Shown in pieces: positions 42,445-51,007 of a stretch of 64,000 nt of DNA. The notes beneath the pieces were generated by a model. The model made no database searches. It was not told the DNA's origin and saw nothing but the letters and a program-made list of their open reading frames with translations. Source of the stretch: CAWAMR01 sp963783095 (lineage in GTDB: Bacteria > Planctomycetota > Planctomycetia > Gemmatales > Gemmataceae); the NCBI GenBank assembly GCA_963783095.1, contig CAWAMR010000003.1, positions 620,001 to 684,000 on the forward strand, written 5' to 3'. Every line of letters starts with the position of its first letter. Positions within the stretch are counted from its first letter, which is position 1. Both the position numbers and the translations under genes were made by a program.

Positions 42445-42567
42445 ATGGGAAATCCCGCAGGTGTGCAGAAGAAGAAGAGAGAGCGTCGCCGGAAAAAACT
42501 GGAAGATCGGCTAATCGCCAGAGCTGTTGCTGCTCAGCCGAAACCGACGACGGATAAGAAGTCGTAA
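42445..42567 (+). CDS. 40-residue basic protein
   Basis: MGNPAGVQKKKRERRRKKLE, then DRLIARAVAAQPKPTTDKKS. The ATG at 42445 is preceded by AAGGAAA about 8 bases upstream. Half the residues are Lys or Arg and the middle should form one amphipathic helix, as in nucleic-acid-binding or ribosome-associated small proteins. It stands alone, converging on the kinase gene. No function assigned; coding status rests on the ribosome-binding site and the composition. Confidence 0.6.
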   Translation: MGNPAGVQKKKRERRRKKLEDRLIARAVAAQPKPTTDKKS

Positions 42568-42587
42568 AAGACGAAAACCCTGAGAAT

Positions 42588-42605
42588 GCCAATCGGGAGA
42601 TTGGC
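42588..42605. terminator. Weak hairpin between converging genes
   Basis: GCCAATC / GATTGGC with a GGGA loop, 21 bases after the 40-residue gene and 13 bases before the kinase stop. There is no T-run, so termination is only suggested. Confidence 0.35.
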
Positions 42606-42618
42606 GTTCCCGGAAAAC

Positions 42619-43964
42619 TCATTTCAACAGTAATCCCAGCAGGCCCAAAGCCACGCCAAGAGTGACCACCGCAAGGATATGCCACTTCCCGGTTCCCTGC
42701 GAAAGAGCATGTGGTGCTGTTTTCGTTGCCGAAATGCGCTGGGAATGCTGCTGGGAAACCAGCGCTGTCATCACTGCCGATTCGGCGGCTTCTTCCGCCT
42801 GGAGGGGTTCCTCAACTATCGGCCCACTGGTGGGTTTCACCCACGTTGGTCGTGAGTGAAGCGCTGCCGAGGCGGTGGAACGCCCCGAAACGTGATCGGC
42901 CGGCGTTTCGATCGCGGGTTGGCGTGTAAGGTTTACCGGTGCATTTTTTTGCCATGCGATCAAGGCCGCGATCACATCTCTGGCGTGCTGATAACGCCTG
43001 TCCGGCGTCTTCGCCATCATTTTGCCGACAATCTCCTCCAACCGGGGGTCGATCTCCGGGCGTATCTGACTCATTCGCGTGGGTACGTGAATTTGAGCTG
43101 CTAGAATCTTGGAATGGGACGGACCATCCGGCAAAGGCGTCTTGCCGGTCAGCATGAAATAAAGGGACGCACCAAGGCTGTAAATATCGGCGCGGTGATC
43201 GACCCAGGGGCCGTCCAAACTTTGTTCGGGAGCCATGAAGTCGACCGTGCCAAGAATTTCCACACCCTGTTGGACCGTCAGATTATCGCTGCGTTCGTCC
43301 GTGAATCGGGCCAGGCCCAAATCGAGGATCTTGATGGTTCCTTGTTTATCGACCAGCAAATTTCCCGGTTTGATGTCCCGGTGAACCAGTCCGGAATCGG
43401 CAATGTGTTGCAGTCCTCGAAAGCCTGAATGCCGTAGTTGACGACATCTTCGACCGGCAGAGTTGCTTTGGTCTTTCGCAATTCGTCGAGGCTGCACCCG
43501 TCGACATATTCCATCACCAGGAAATGTCGCCCATTATCTTCATCGATGTCAATCGTGCGAATGATATTCGGATGCTCGAGCAATGATGCGGCGCGAGCCT
43601 CTCTTCGGAAGCGACGGAGTGTTTTGTCATCCTGTTGCAAGAGGTTATTGGACAGCACCTTGATCGCAACGAGAGTCTTGAGCAGTCGGTTTTCGCACAA
43701 GAAAACCATCCCCGTGGCACCGCCGCCGAGCGGTTTTCGGACGCGATAATTTCCCAGGTCGAAGCCGCGCGCGCGCCCTTGAAGCAATTGGTCGGCCTGG
43801 AAGGCCGTAATCAGATTGGCCTCGACAAATTTCCTGGCCAGATCGATCGGGCTTTGCGACGAAGAGTTTTGGGACAAAAAGCGATCGAGTTGCTTGCCAT
43901 CCACCAGATCGCTTTTGCGAACCAATTGAACGAGATCGTTTGAAGAAGCAGGAGGAACAGGCAC
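42619..43964 (-). CDS. Ser/Thr protein kinase with C-terminal tail anchor, one frameshift
   Basis: About 448 residues. The N-terminal 70 residues (MPVPPASSNDLVQLVRKSDL, FVEANLITAFQADQLLQGRA) form a small helical domain common before planctomycete kinases. The kinase has GGGATG, VAIKVL, HRDIKPGNLL, DLG in place of DFG (ILDLGLARF) and APEQ. A Ser/Pro/Ala-rich linker follows, and the last 20 residues (ILAVVTLGVALGLLGLLLK) form a tail anchor. The pieces are 43278-43964 and 42619-43497; one missing base near 43418 joins YGIQAF to RGLQHIADSGLVHRD. It appears monocistronic. Substrates unknown. Confidence 0.85.
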
Positions 43965-44050
43965 AGCAAACTCCCGGGAGGCAACGTAAGGTGCGCAAAG
44001 TTATGAAATCCTAGAACGACTTTCTACTCGACGCAAATCCGCTGGGTGGA

Positions 44051-44164
44051 GTGGAGGGTTGAGAGTGAGCGGTGGAGGGTAGAGCCAGGAGGGTTGACTT
44101 CGATCATTGTTCCACCATACACTTTCAACATCTCACCCTCCACCCTGCACTCATCACCCTCCAC
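44051..44164. repeat. Imperfect 30-bp inverted repeat, GTGGAGGGT-rich
   Basis: Arms 44051-44080 and 44135-44164 share GTGGAGGGT at both ends with mismatches in the centre. It lies just before the acetyltransferase start, between divergent genes, so an in-frame upstream extension of that gene would be translated from repeat DNA, which I reject. Confidence 0.6.
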
Positions 44165-44171
44165 GCAACAA

Positions 44172-44642
44172 ATGTCGATCCTCCATATTCGTCGCGCCGT
44201 TTCTACCGATCAGGCCGTTCTTGTCGATTTTAACTGCAAAATGGCCTGGGAAACCGAACATAAACGTCTCGATGAGGCAACAGTTCTCAGGGGTGTCGGT
44301 GCAGTGTTTGCCGATCCCGCGAAAGGGTTCTATATTGTGGCGGAAAAAGAGGGTGAAGTGATCGGGCAATTGATGATAACCACCGAATGGAGCGACTGGC
44401 GCGATGGCTGGTTCTGGTGGATTCAGAGTGTCTACGTTTGCGAGAAAGCCCGCCGGAGCGGTGTTTTTCGTTCATTGTTCGAGGAAATCCTTCGATTGGG
44501 ACGGGAAGCTGGGAATATTGTAGGCATCCGGTTATACGTTGAGAAGGACAACCTGCATGCGCAACGGACCTACCAAAGTTTGGGAATGAAGGAGGGGCCG
44601 TACTTATTGTTCGAGCGTTCGCCCTTATCAGGCATGAATTGA
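44172..44642 (+). CDS. GNAT-family N-acetyltransferase
   Basis: 156 residues from ATG 44172 (MSILHIRRAVSTDQAVLVDF). Acetyl-CoA site in QSVYVCEKARRSGVFRSLFE, an altered R-x-x-G-x-x region; the C-terminal strand and helix IRLYVEKDNLHAQRTYQSLG is typical of GNAT enzymes. The protein is complete, soluble, and has no neighbour that names a substrate. It is divergent from the kinase upstream and followed by about 900 gene-free bases. Confidence 0.85.
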   Translation: MSILHIRRAVSTDQAVLVDFNCKMAWETEHKRLDEATVLRGVGAVFADPAKGFYIVAEKEGEVIGQLMITTEWSDWRDGWFWWIQSVYVCEKARRSGVFRSLFEEILRLGREAGNIVGIRLYVEKDNLHAQRTYQSLGMKEGPYLLFERSPLSGMN

Positions 44643-45486
44643 GTACGGCAGTGCCACGGCAAATATTCTAGTTTTTATTTTAGCATTTGTCTGTTAGTTA
44701 TATCCGATCTGGAAGTATCATTTCCCTCACGGCGTTCTCATCTCGTACTGTCTAGATTATTACCCAGTGGATAAGAATTTTTCAGGGCGGTCGCTCGTCT
44801 TTATCTAAGGAAGGTTTTCGTTCTCTTTCTGCGATTATTGCGAAAACGCAATCGCACATTCCCTCGAATCCGCCCAGGAATACGGCAGTTTGTTGGCGGA
44901 TTGCCCACATGGCAATCCCATTTGATAATCTTCCCTGAACGAAAAGTTCCGGCCAGGAAGCTTTGCGTTTCTGTACCGACTACTTTGAGAAATAATTCTC
45001 GAAGTCTTCGTTACCTCCTCGCCCAATTTGTGTTCGGTTCCTGGAGAGGCAGTGCAGAAGATAGTTGGAGAGCGTGAGGAGTTCCGTTTTTTGCTCCAAT
45101 CAGAATTTTTTCGGAAATTCTGCGCAAATATTGAACACCGATTCGTTCGTTTTGAGGTCGGACTTGCGTTACGGAAAAGTTCCTGGCAAAATAAACAATG
45201 CAAGCGGGTTCCTCGATTGAGGAAAAGCTTCGATAAATCTTTGCCGTTGACGTAAGGTTTCGAGTTGGCGGATGTAATTTGTATTGGGAGCTGCCATCGC
45301 AGATTGTGGTGGGCGGTGTGTAATCGTGTTTGGTAAAAGTTACTATCGTTTGTTGGTGATCGGTTTGCTGCTCTTCGACCCGGCCATAAATAGGACTCAC
45401 TTTGGAAATGTGTTGCAAAACACATGGCGGTTTCGAGCAAGAGAAAAGGGTCATCGCAGTCTTGGGGAAGCGGTAGTGCTTTGGTC
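44643..45486. other. Long gene-free leader region of the MMGGG array
   Basis: About 850 bases, AT-richer than the surroundings. ORFs on either strand look spurious in composition. It holds a hairpin TTGCG-AAAA-CGCAA (44838-44851) and, before copy 1, only a weak -24/-12 match (45355-45368). Confidence 0.4.
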
Positions 45487-45506
45487 CCGATCTGAGTTCA
45501 GATCGG
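45487..45506. promoter_or_regulatory. Dyad CCGATCTGA-N2-TCAGATCGG upstream of MMGGG copy 1
   Basis: Nine-base arms around two bases. It ends 46 bases before the ATG of copy 1, exactly the distance of a related dyad (CCGATCCG-N4-CGGATCGG) before copy 2. Sequence between dyad and start is also partly conserved (CTGA-x-TTAAC..AGAAAG). Candidate operator or leader hairpin. Confidence 0.55.
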
Positions 45507-45551
45507 ATGTTGGAAGTGGAAATCTGAGTTAACAGAAAGAGAGGAACCAAC

Positions 45552-46694
45552 ATGTTCCGATCCGCATTTCGATTGTTGAGCATTACTGCAATCCTGTTGG
45601 GACTCGCATCGGTGGTCCCAATGTCGAACCGCCGTGAGGTCAGCGCACAACCACCGAACATCGGCCCGCAAATCTTCCGGCCCGGGTTCCCGCAACCCAC
45701 CACTCCCCCGGAACTCATCTCCGGAAACCCGCTTTTGCCGGCTAACTTCGCAGGCATGCAAGGCGGCGAGATGATGGGTGGCGGCCAGATGATGGGTGGT
45801 GGCCAGATGATGGGCGGCGGCCAGATGATGGGCGGCGGCGAGATGATGGGAATGATGGGTGGCGGCCAAATGATGGGCGGCATGATGGGTGGTGGTATGA
45901 TGGGTGGAATGATGGGCGGCGGGATGATGGGCATGGGCGGCATGGGCATGATGGGCCGTGGCATGATGGGTGGTGGCATGATGGGTGGTGGCATGATGGG
46001 ATGGGCGGCATGATGGGCGGCATGAGCATGATGGGTGGAATGATGGGTGGTGGAATGATGGGTGGTGGCATGATGGGTGGCGGCATGATGGGTGGCGGTA
46101 TGATGGGTGGGGGCATGATGGGTGGCGGTATGATGGGTGGCGGCATGATGGGTGGCGGCATGATGGGCGGTGGAATGATGGGCGGCGGAATGATGGGTGG
46201 CGGCGTGGGCCCTAAGGGCCTCGGAATCATGCAGTTGCCGCAAATGGGTGCGATGGGTGGCGGTGGCGGCATGGGAATGATGGGTGGCGGCATGGGAATG
46301 ATGGGTGGCGGCATGGGAATGATGGGTGGCGGCATGGGAATGATGGGCGGACGGTATGGGAATGATGGGTGGCGGAATGATGGGAATGATGGGTGGCGGA
46401 ATGATGGGAATGATGGGTGGCGGCATGATGGGTGGTGGTATGATGGGAATGATGGGTGGCGGCATGGGTATGATGGGTGGCGGCATGGGTATGATGGGTG
46501 GAATGATGGGCATGATGGGTGGCGGCATGGGAATGATGGGTATGGGTGGTATGGGAATGATGGGTATGGGTGGTATGGGAATGATGGGTGGCATGAATAT
46601 GATGGGCGGCATGGGCATGATGGGGATGCGCGGAGGAATGGGCATGATGGGTGGAATGAAAGGTTTTGGGTTCACTGGAAACCTGGGCCTTTAG
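45552..46694 (+). CDS. Secreted Met-Gly repeat protein (MMGGG), copy 1, frameshifted
   Basis: About 380 residues. ATG 45552 has GAGAGGA upstream and opens a signal peptide (MFRSAFRLLSITAILLGLAS...REVSAQ). Then PPNIGPQIFRPGFPQ, shared by all three copies, leads into a low-complexity body of MMGGG / MMGGGQ / GMGMM units, and the end is MKGFGFTGNLGL. About 40 percent of the body is Met. The frame changes near 46005 (GGGMMGWAA against MGGMMGG) and near 46355 (an extra base in GGGCGGACGG). Reading across these gives one protein from 45552 to 46694. It has its own leader dyad and terminator. No known domain. Met-rich exported proteins can bind copper or scavenge oxidants, but nothing here proves it. 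Confidence 0.75.
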
Positions 46695-46727
46695 CCACGC
46701 GTCCGCGCCGTCGAAGACATAAGAACG

Positions 46728-46764
46728 CTGGCCTCACGTGCAAACGGGGAGGCCAGTTCCTTTT
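46728..46764 (+). terminator. Terminator of MMGGG copy 1
   Basis: Stem CTGGCCTC / GAGGCCAG (46728-46735 and 46749-46756) followed by TTCCTTTT. The loop begins ACGTG-AAAC as in the terminator of copy 3, showing that the units were duplicated with their terminators. Confidence 0.7.
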
Positions 46765-47061
46765 CTCGCGATGAAAACATTCTGGTCGATGTTCCGGCTC
46801 ACTTTCTTTTGACCGGAATCAAAGCTCTTTTCAAGCAACACCGATGCGATTTCACTTGGTCGAACCGGTAGCGATTAACTCAATCCTGGCTTGGTCCTTA
46901 TCGAATGTAATCGTCGTCACGATCCGATCGATCACTTCGAGATTTGCGATTGATGCAGTTCATTTCATCGGTCCATGATTTTTCAAGTAGCAAAATCAAT
47001 TGGATAGTTATTTTCCATTGCATCCGCCGGCTTTGCCGAGCCGTGTAACTTCCATTTATTT

Positions 47062-47077
47062 TGGCACGATGATTGCA
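47062..47077 (+). promoter_or_regulatory. Sigma-54-type -24/-12 promoter candidate
   Basis: TGGCACG-ATGA-TTGCA: full match to the TGGCACG-N4-TTGCA consensus, with GG (47063-47064) and GC (47075-47076) ten bases apart. It lies about 510 bases before the ATG of MMGGG copy 2 in a gene-free region. A related site lies before copy 3. Transcription is inferred, not shown. Confidence 0.5.
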
Positions 47078-47522
47078 GAAAGTGGTAGAGATAGTTTCGT
47101 GCGCCAAGAGGCTGATTCGGAGATGTATTGTAGCCTGGAACTCGCATCGATTGCGCAGCAGACTTGACGCAACAACATTAAGGCTTCGTTATTCGGTTAT
47201 TCGAGAAAGCAAGGCTGTTTTCACGGCGACTCAAGGCAATTGTCCCGTTCAATTTTCCATGCCGACTGAACCTTTTTGACGATCCCACTCGAACAAAAAG
47301 TCCTCAATCGAATTGCACGAAAACAATCGGGCTGGAAACTCTGTCGCTATGAGAATGTTCAGGAATTCGAGACCTGGGTAGCAATGCATTCGATTCGATA
47401 CTAACTCAGTTGAAGTTACTATCGCCTCCCGGCTCGTTAGCAGTTGTATTCCAGGCGCGTACCGGCCGCGAAAGGATGCCGCAATCATCTTTGTTTTGGG
47501 GAAATGAGAGTAACGCGTTGTT

Positions 47523-47542
47523 CCGATCCGGATGCGGATCGG
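47523..47542. promoter_or_regulatory. Dyad CCGATCCG-N4-CGGATCGG upstream of MMGGG copy 2
   Basis: Perfect 8-base arms. Ends 46 bases before the ATG of copy 2, the same offset as the dyad before copy 1. Arms differ in sequence beyond CCGATC/GATCGG while staying complementary, which favours a structure kept by compensating changes. Confidence 0.55.
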
Positions 47543-47587
47543 GTAGCGAACAAAGAAAACTGACTTAACCAGAAAGGCAAATACCAA

Positions 47588-48694
47588 ATGTTCCTCTCCG
47601 CATTTCGATTTTTAAGCATTACCGCAACCCTGTTGGGACTTGCATCGGTGATCCCTATGTCTCACCGCCGTGAGGCGAGCGCACAACAACCACCGAACAT
47701 CGGCCCGCAGATCTTCCGGCCTGGGTTTCCACAGCGCTCCACGCCTCCGCAAATGATTTCGGGCAACCCCAACTTGCAGAGTTTCGCGGGCGGCGGTGGC
47801 ATGCAGGGTGGCGGTATGATGGGTGGCGGTATGATGGGTGGCGGCCAGATGATGGGCGGTGGCATGATGGGTGGCGGCATGATGATGGGTGGCGGCGGCA
47901 TGATGGGCGGCGGCATGATGGGAATGCGTGGCGGTATGATGGGTGGCGGTATGATGGGTGGCGGTATGATGGGTGGCGGTATGATGGGCATGATGGGTGG
48001 CGGTATGATGGGTGGCGGCATGATGGGCATGATGGGTGGCGGCATGATGGGCATGATGGGCGGTGGCATGATGGGTGGCATGATGGGTGGTGGCATGATG
48101 GGAATGCGAGGCGGTATGATGGGCGGCATGATGGGTGGCGGCATGATGGGAGGCATGATGGGCGGTGGCATGATGGGTGGCGGTATGATGGGTGGCGGTA
48201 TGATGGGTGGCGGTATGATGGGTGGCGGCATGATGGGTGGCGGCATGATGGGTGGCGGCATGATGGGCGGTGGCATCGGTCCAAAGGGTCTCGGGATCAT
48301 GCAGTTGCCGCATATGGGTGCGATGGGTGGCGGTGGCGGAATGATGGGCGGCATGATGGGTGGTGGCATGATGGGTATGATGGGTGGCGGCATGATGGGC
48401 GGCATGATGGGTATGATGGGTGGCGGCATGGGCATGATGGGAGGAATGATGGGTATGATGGGTGGCGGAATGATGGGTATGATGGGTGGCGGAATGATGG
48501 GTATGCGAGGCGGAATGATGGGCGGCATGATGGGCATGATGGGAGGCATGGGAATGATGGGAATGGGAGGCATGGGAATGATGGGAATGGGAGGCATGGG
48601 AATGATGGGCGGTATGATGGGAATGATGGGAATGCGTGGCGGAATGATGGGCGGTATGAAGGGGTTTGGCTTTGTCGGGGATTACGGTATCTAA
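47588..48694 (+). CDS. Secreted Met-Gly repeat protein (MMGGG), copy 2, intact
   Basis: 368 residues in one frame, the best reference for the family. ATG 47588 follows AAGG; the signal peptide MFLSAFRFLSITATLLGLAS ends near EASAQ. PPNIGPQIFRPGFPQRSTPP and SGNPNLQSFAGGG lead into about sixty Met-Gly pentapeptide-type units (MMGGG, with MRGG and MGGMG variants). One non-repeat island, GIGPKGLGIMQLPHMGAMG, lies in the middle and is also present in copies 1 and 3. The end is MKGFGFVGDYGI. The protein has almost no Cys, His, Lys or acidic residues in the body. Probably periplasmic or extracellular; function unknown. Confidence 0.85.
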   Translation: MFLSAFRFLSITATLLGLASVIPMSHRREASAQQPPNIGPQIFRPGFPQRSTPPQMISGNPNLQSFAGGGGMQGGGMMGGGMMGGGQMMGGGMMGGGMMMGGGGMMGGGMMGMRGGMMGGGMMGGGMMGGGMMGMMGGGMMGGGMMGMMGGGMMGMMGGGMMGGMMGGGMMGMRGGMMGGMMGGGMMGGMMGGGMMGGGMMGGGMMGGGMMGGGMMGGGMMGGGMMGGGIGPKGLGIMQLPHMGAMGGGGGMMGGMMGGGMMGMMGGGMMGGMMGMMGGGMGMMGGMMGMMGGGMMGMMGGGMMGMRGGMMGGMMGMMGGMGMMGMGGMGMMGMGGMGMMGGMMGMMGMRGGMMGGMKGFGFVGDYGI

Positions 48695-48705
48695 TCGGCA
48701 AGTTC

Positions 48706-48740
48706 TGCCCTCGTCACCAAAAAGATGAGGGCATTGCTTT
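48706..48740 (+). terminator. Terminator of MMGGG copy 2
   Basis: Stem TGCCCTCGTC / GATGAGGGCA (48706-48715 and 48724-48733), nine of ten pairs plus a G-T pair, followed by TTGCTTT. Confidence 0.65.
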
Positions 48741-49034
48741 CATACACTGCGCTGGAAAAATGATTATCTATTGGATAATTATTTTCCAGAAATAGGTTCT
48801 TATAATTATTTGGTAGTAAGTGAATGAATGATTCTTGAGCCAGTAGACTTCGGATTGTGCGGCCTTGGATAAAGCGCGTAAATTGGGCAGAAGCTTCCGA
48901 GATCTTTGAGTTTTTCTCTCGCTGGCGCTAGCGATTTGTGTGACGGGGTTCTAGCGCGGTCGTTCCACGACCTCCTTCAAGAGCCGGCATTCCCGGCCCT
49001 CTTGGGCAGTTGCGCTCGCTATCAACTCTATTAT

Positions 49035-49050
49035 TGGCATAACGATTGCA
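49035..49050 (+). promoter_or_regulatory. Sigma-54-type promoter candidate before MMGGG copy 3
   Basis: TGGCATA-ACGA-TTGCA; GG (49036-49037) and GC (49048-49049) are ten bases apart, and the flanks TTATT...GATTGCA match the site before copy 2. About 440 bases upstream of the ATG of copy 3. Confidence 0.45.
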
Positions 49051-49487
49051 TTCGTGCTATTCCAGGGGGCAATTCCTGCCTCCGGACACGCATTGAATTA
49101 TCTTTCGCAGTCGAAAACTCCTAACTTTTTTGCGGGAAGGCATGACCAAGCTAATGCAACAACATGCCAACCCTGTGCTGCGATTATCACGAAAAGTCAA
49201 TCTGCTCTTCGATTCACGGCTCCCCACCATGAGAGCCGTCCTTTCCTTTGCTGCTTTAGCTGTCATTGTCATTCTTGCCTGACCTTTTGTTTTGGCCGCT
49301 TGGCCAAACGAAAAGTTCTGCCACCGAAGTTGGTTTAGATGAGGATCGCCTCTTCGGAAAATGGCTTGCCCGCAGGCATTTCACAGTCAGCGCCTCGCGA
49401 GACGAGAGATCGTTTTGTTCGTTGCCATCCTCGCTCAGACAGAGGGTGGAGCTTGAAACCCGTGTTTTCCAATAAGGGAGGAACGAA

Positions 49488-50587
49488 ATGTTCCGATCTG
49501 GATTGCAATTATTGTTCGTTTCTACAATTATCCTGGGAATCGCATCGCTGATCCCCATGACAACTCGCCGTGAAGTAAACGCACAACCGCCGAATATCGG
49601 ACCCCAGTTTTTCCGACCTGGGTTTCCACAGCGCACCACGCCCCCTCAAATGATTTCGGGCAACCCCAACTTGCAGAGTTTCGGCGGGGGACAAGGCGGC
49701 GGCATGATGGGCATGGTGGCATGATGGGTGGCGGCATGCATGGGCATGGGCATGATGGGTGGCGGCATGCATGGGCGGCATGATGGGTGGCGGCATGATG
49801 GGCTGGCGGCATGCAGGGCGGCATGATGGGCGGCGGTATGATGGGTGGCGGCATGAGGCGGCATGATGGGCGGTGGTATGATGGGCGGCGGCATGATGGG
49901 TGGGCGGCATGATGGGCATGATGGGCGGCGGCATGATGGGCGGCGGCATGATGGGCGGCGGTATGATGGGGGGATGATGGGCGGCGGCATGATGGGCGGG
50001 AATGATGGGCGGTGGCATGATGGGCGGTGGCATGATGGGCGGTGGTATGATGGGCGGCGGGATGATGGGCGGCGGGATGGGTGGCGGCGGCATGATGGGA
50101 GGCGGCATGATGGGCGGCGGCATGATGGGCGGTGGAATGCGGTGCCGATGGGCGTCGGAATCATGCAGTTACCGCATATGGTGCATGGGCGGCAGGTGAT
50201 GGCATGATGGGCGGCGGTATGATGGGTGGCGGTATGATGGGTGGCGGCATGATGGGCATGATGGGCGGCGGTATGATGGGTGGCAGATGGGCGGCGGAAT
50301 GATGGGCATGATGGGCGGCGGCATGATGGGCGGCGGCATGATGGGCATGGGCGGCGGCATGATGGGCATGGGTGGAATGATGGGCATGGGCGGCATGGGA
50401 ATGATGGGCATGGGTGGCAGGGAATGATGGGCATGGGTGGTGGCATGATGGGTGGCATGGGAATGATGGGCATGGGTGGCATGGGAATGATGGGTGGCAT
50501 GGGTGGCATGGAATGATGGGCATGGGCGGCGGCATGATGGGCGGCGGCATGAAGGGTTTCGGCTTTGTGGGTAACTCCGGAATCTAA
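49488..50587 (+). pseudogene. Secreted Met-Gly repeat protein (MMGGG), copy 3, many frame breaks
   Basis: ATG 49488 follows GGGAGGA and opens MFRSGLQLLFVSTIILGIAS, PPNIGPQFFRPGFPQRTTPP and SGNPNLQSFGGG as in copy 2. The MMGGG body then breaks repeatedly (for example near 49718, 49735, 49858, 49905, 49975, 50140, 50205, 50285, 50420 and 50510), with stray CATG and single-G changes. The central island (GVGIMQLPHMV) and the end MKGFGFVGNSGI remain readable. Either the gene is decaying or the repeats were badly resolved by sequencing; the intact ends and conserved terminator favour the second. Confidence 0.7.
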
Positions 50588-50614
50588 TGGTCGGACCATC
50601 TGCGTTGCTGAATT

Positions 50615-50653
50615 CCGGCCTCACGTGGAAACAATGGGGCCGGCTTCGTTTTC
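50615..50653 (+). terminator. Terminator of MMGGG copy 3
   Basis: Stem CCGGCC / GGCCGG (50615-50620 and 50638-50643) around TCACGTGGAAAC..., homologous to the copy 1 terminator, then CTTCGTTTTC. Confidence 0.6.
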
Positions 50654-51007
50654 GACCGGCCAGGAAACTGCACTGGGGCTTTCGGCGAGGAGAACCTCCA
50701 GCGCAAACATCAGGAGACAAGTGGTGTTTAGTGCTTAGTGTGTTTGATTGAACCAGCTTGCAATCCTCATCAACTCTCGACGAAAACTCATTCACCGAGC
50801 AACCCAATGCGAAAAATTGTCCTGGTAGCGATTGGTTTTCTGTCGCACTCAATGTTGCCGGACAAGCTGCTATCTGTCGAGGAATAGACATTCCCATTTC
50901 CTGGAATCACCCCATCTATGCGTTGACCTTGCTCAACCCTATATAGTTCACTGAAGCCCTGTCAGCTGCCCAAAATGTGTATTCGTGTCCATCGCGGAGA
51001 AGACCTT
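50654..51007. other. Gene-free stretch before the aldolase gene
   Basis: About 350 bases in which I see no gene. It should hold the aldolase promoter; a -10-like TATAGT occurs near 50942 but without a well-spaced -35. Confidence 0.35.

Noticed and set aside
45355..45368. Sigma-54-like site before MMGGG copy 1 (TTGGTGATCGGTTTGCT)
   Set aside because: GG-N10-GC spacing holds but the -24 box is poor (TGGT) and the flanks do not match the sites before copies 2 and 3.
44835..45440. 201-residue minus-strand ORF in the MMGGG leader region
   Set aside because: Composition is unlike protein, no ribosome-binding site, no family; the region looks like leader DNA.
45011..46675. 554-residue Pro/Ile/Met/His-rich ORF on the minus strand
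   Set aside because: It is the antisense of the MMGGG repeats; the same mirrored ORFs appear opposite copies 2 and 3. Without its own start signal or non-repeat domain there is no support.
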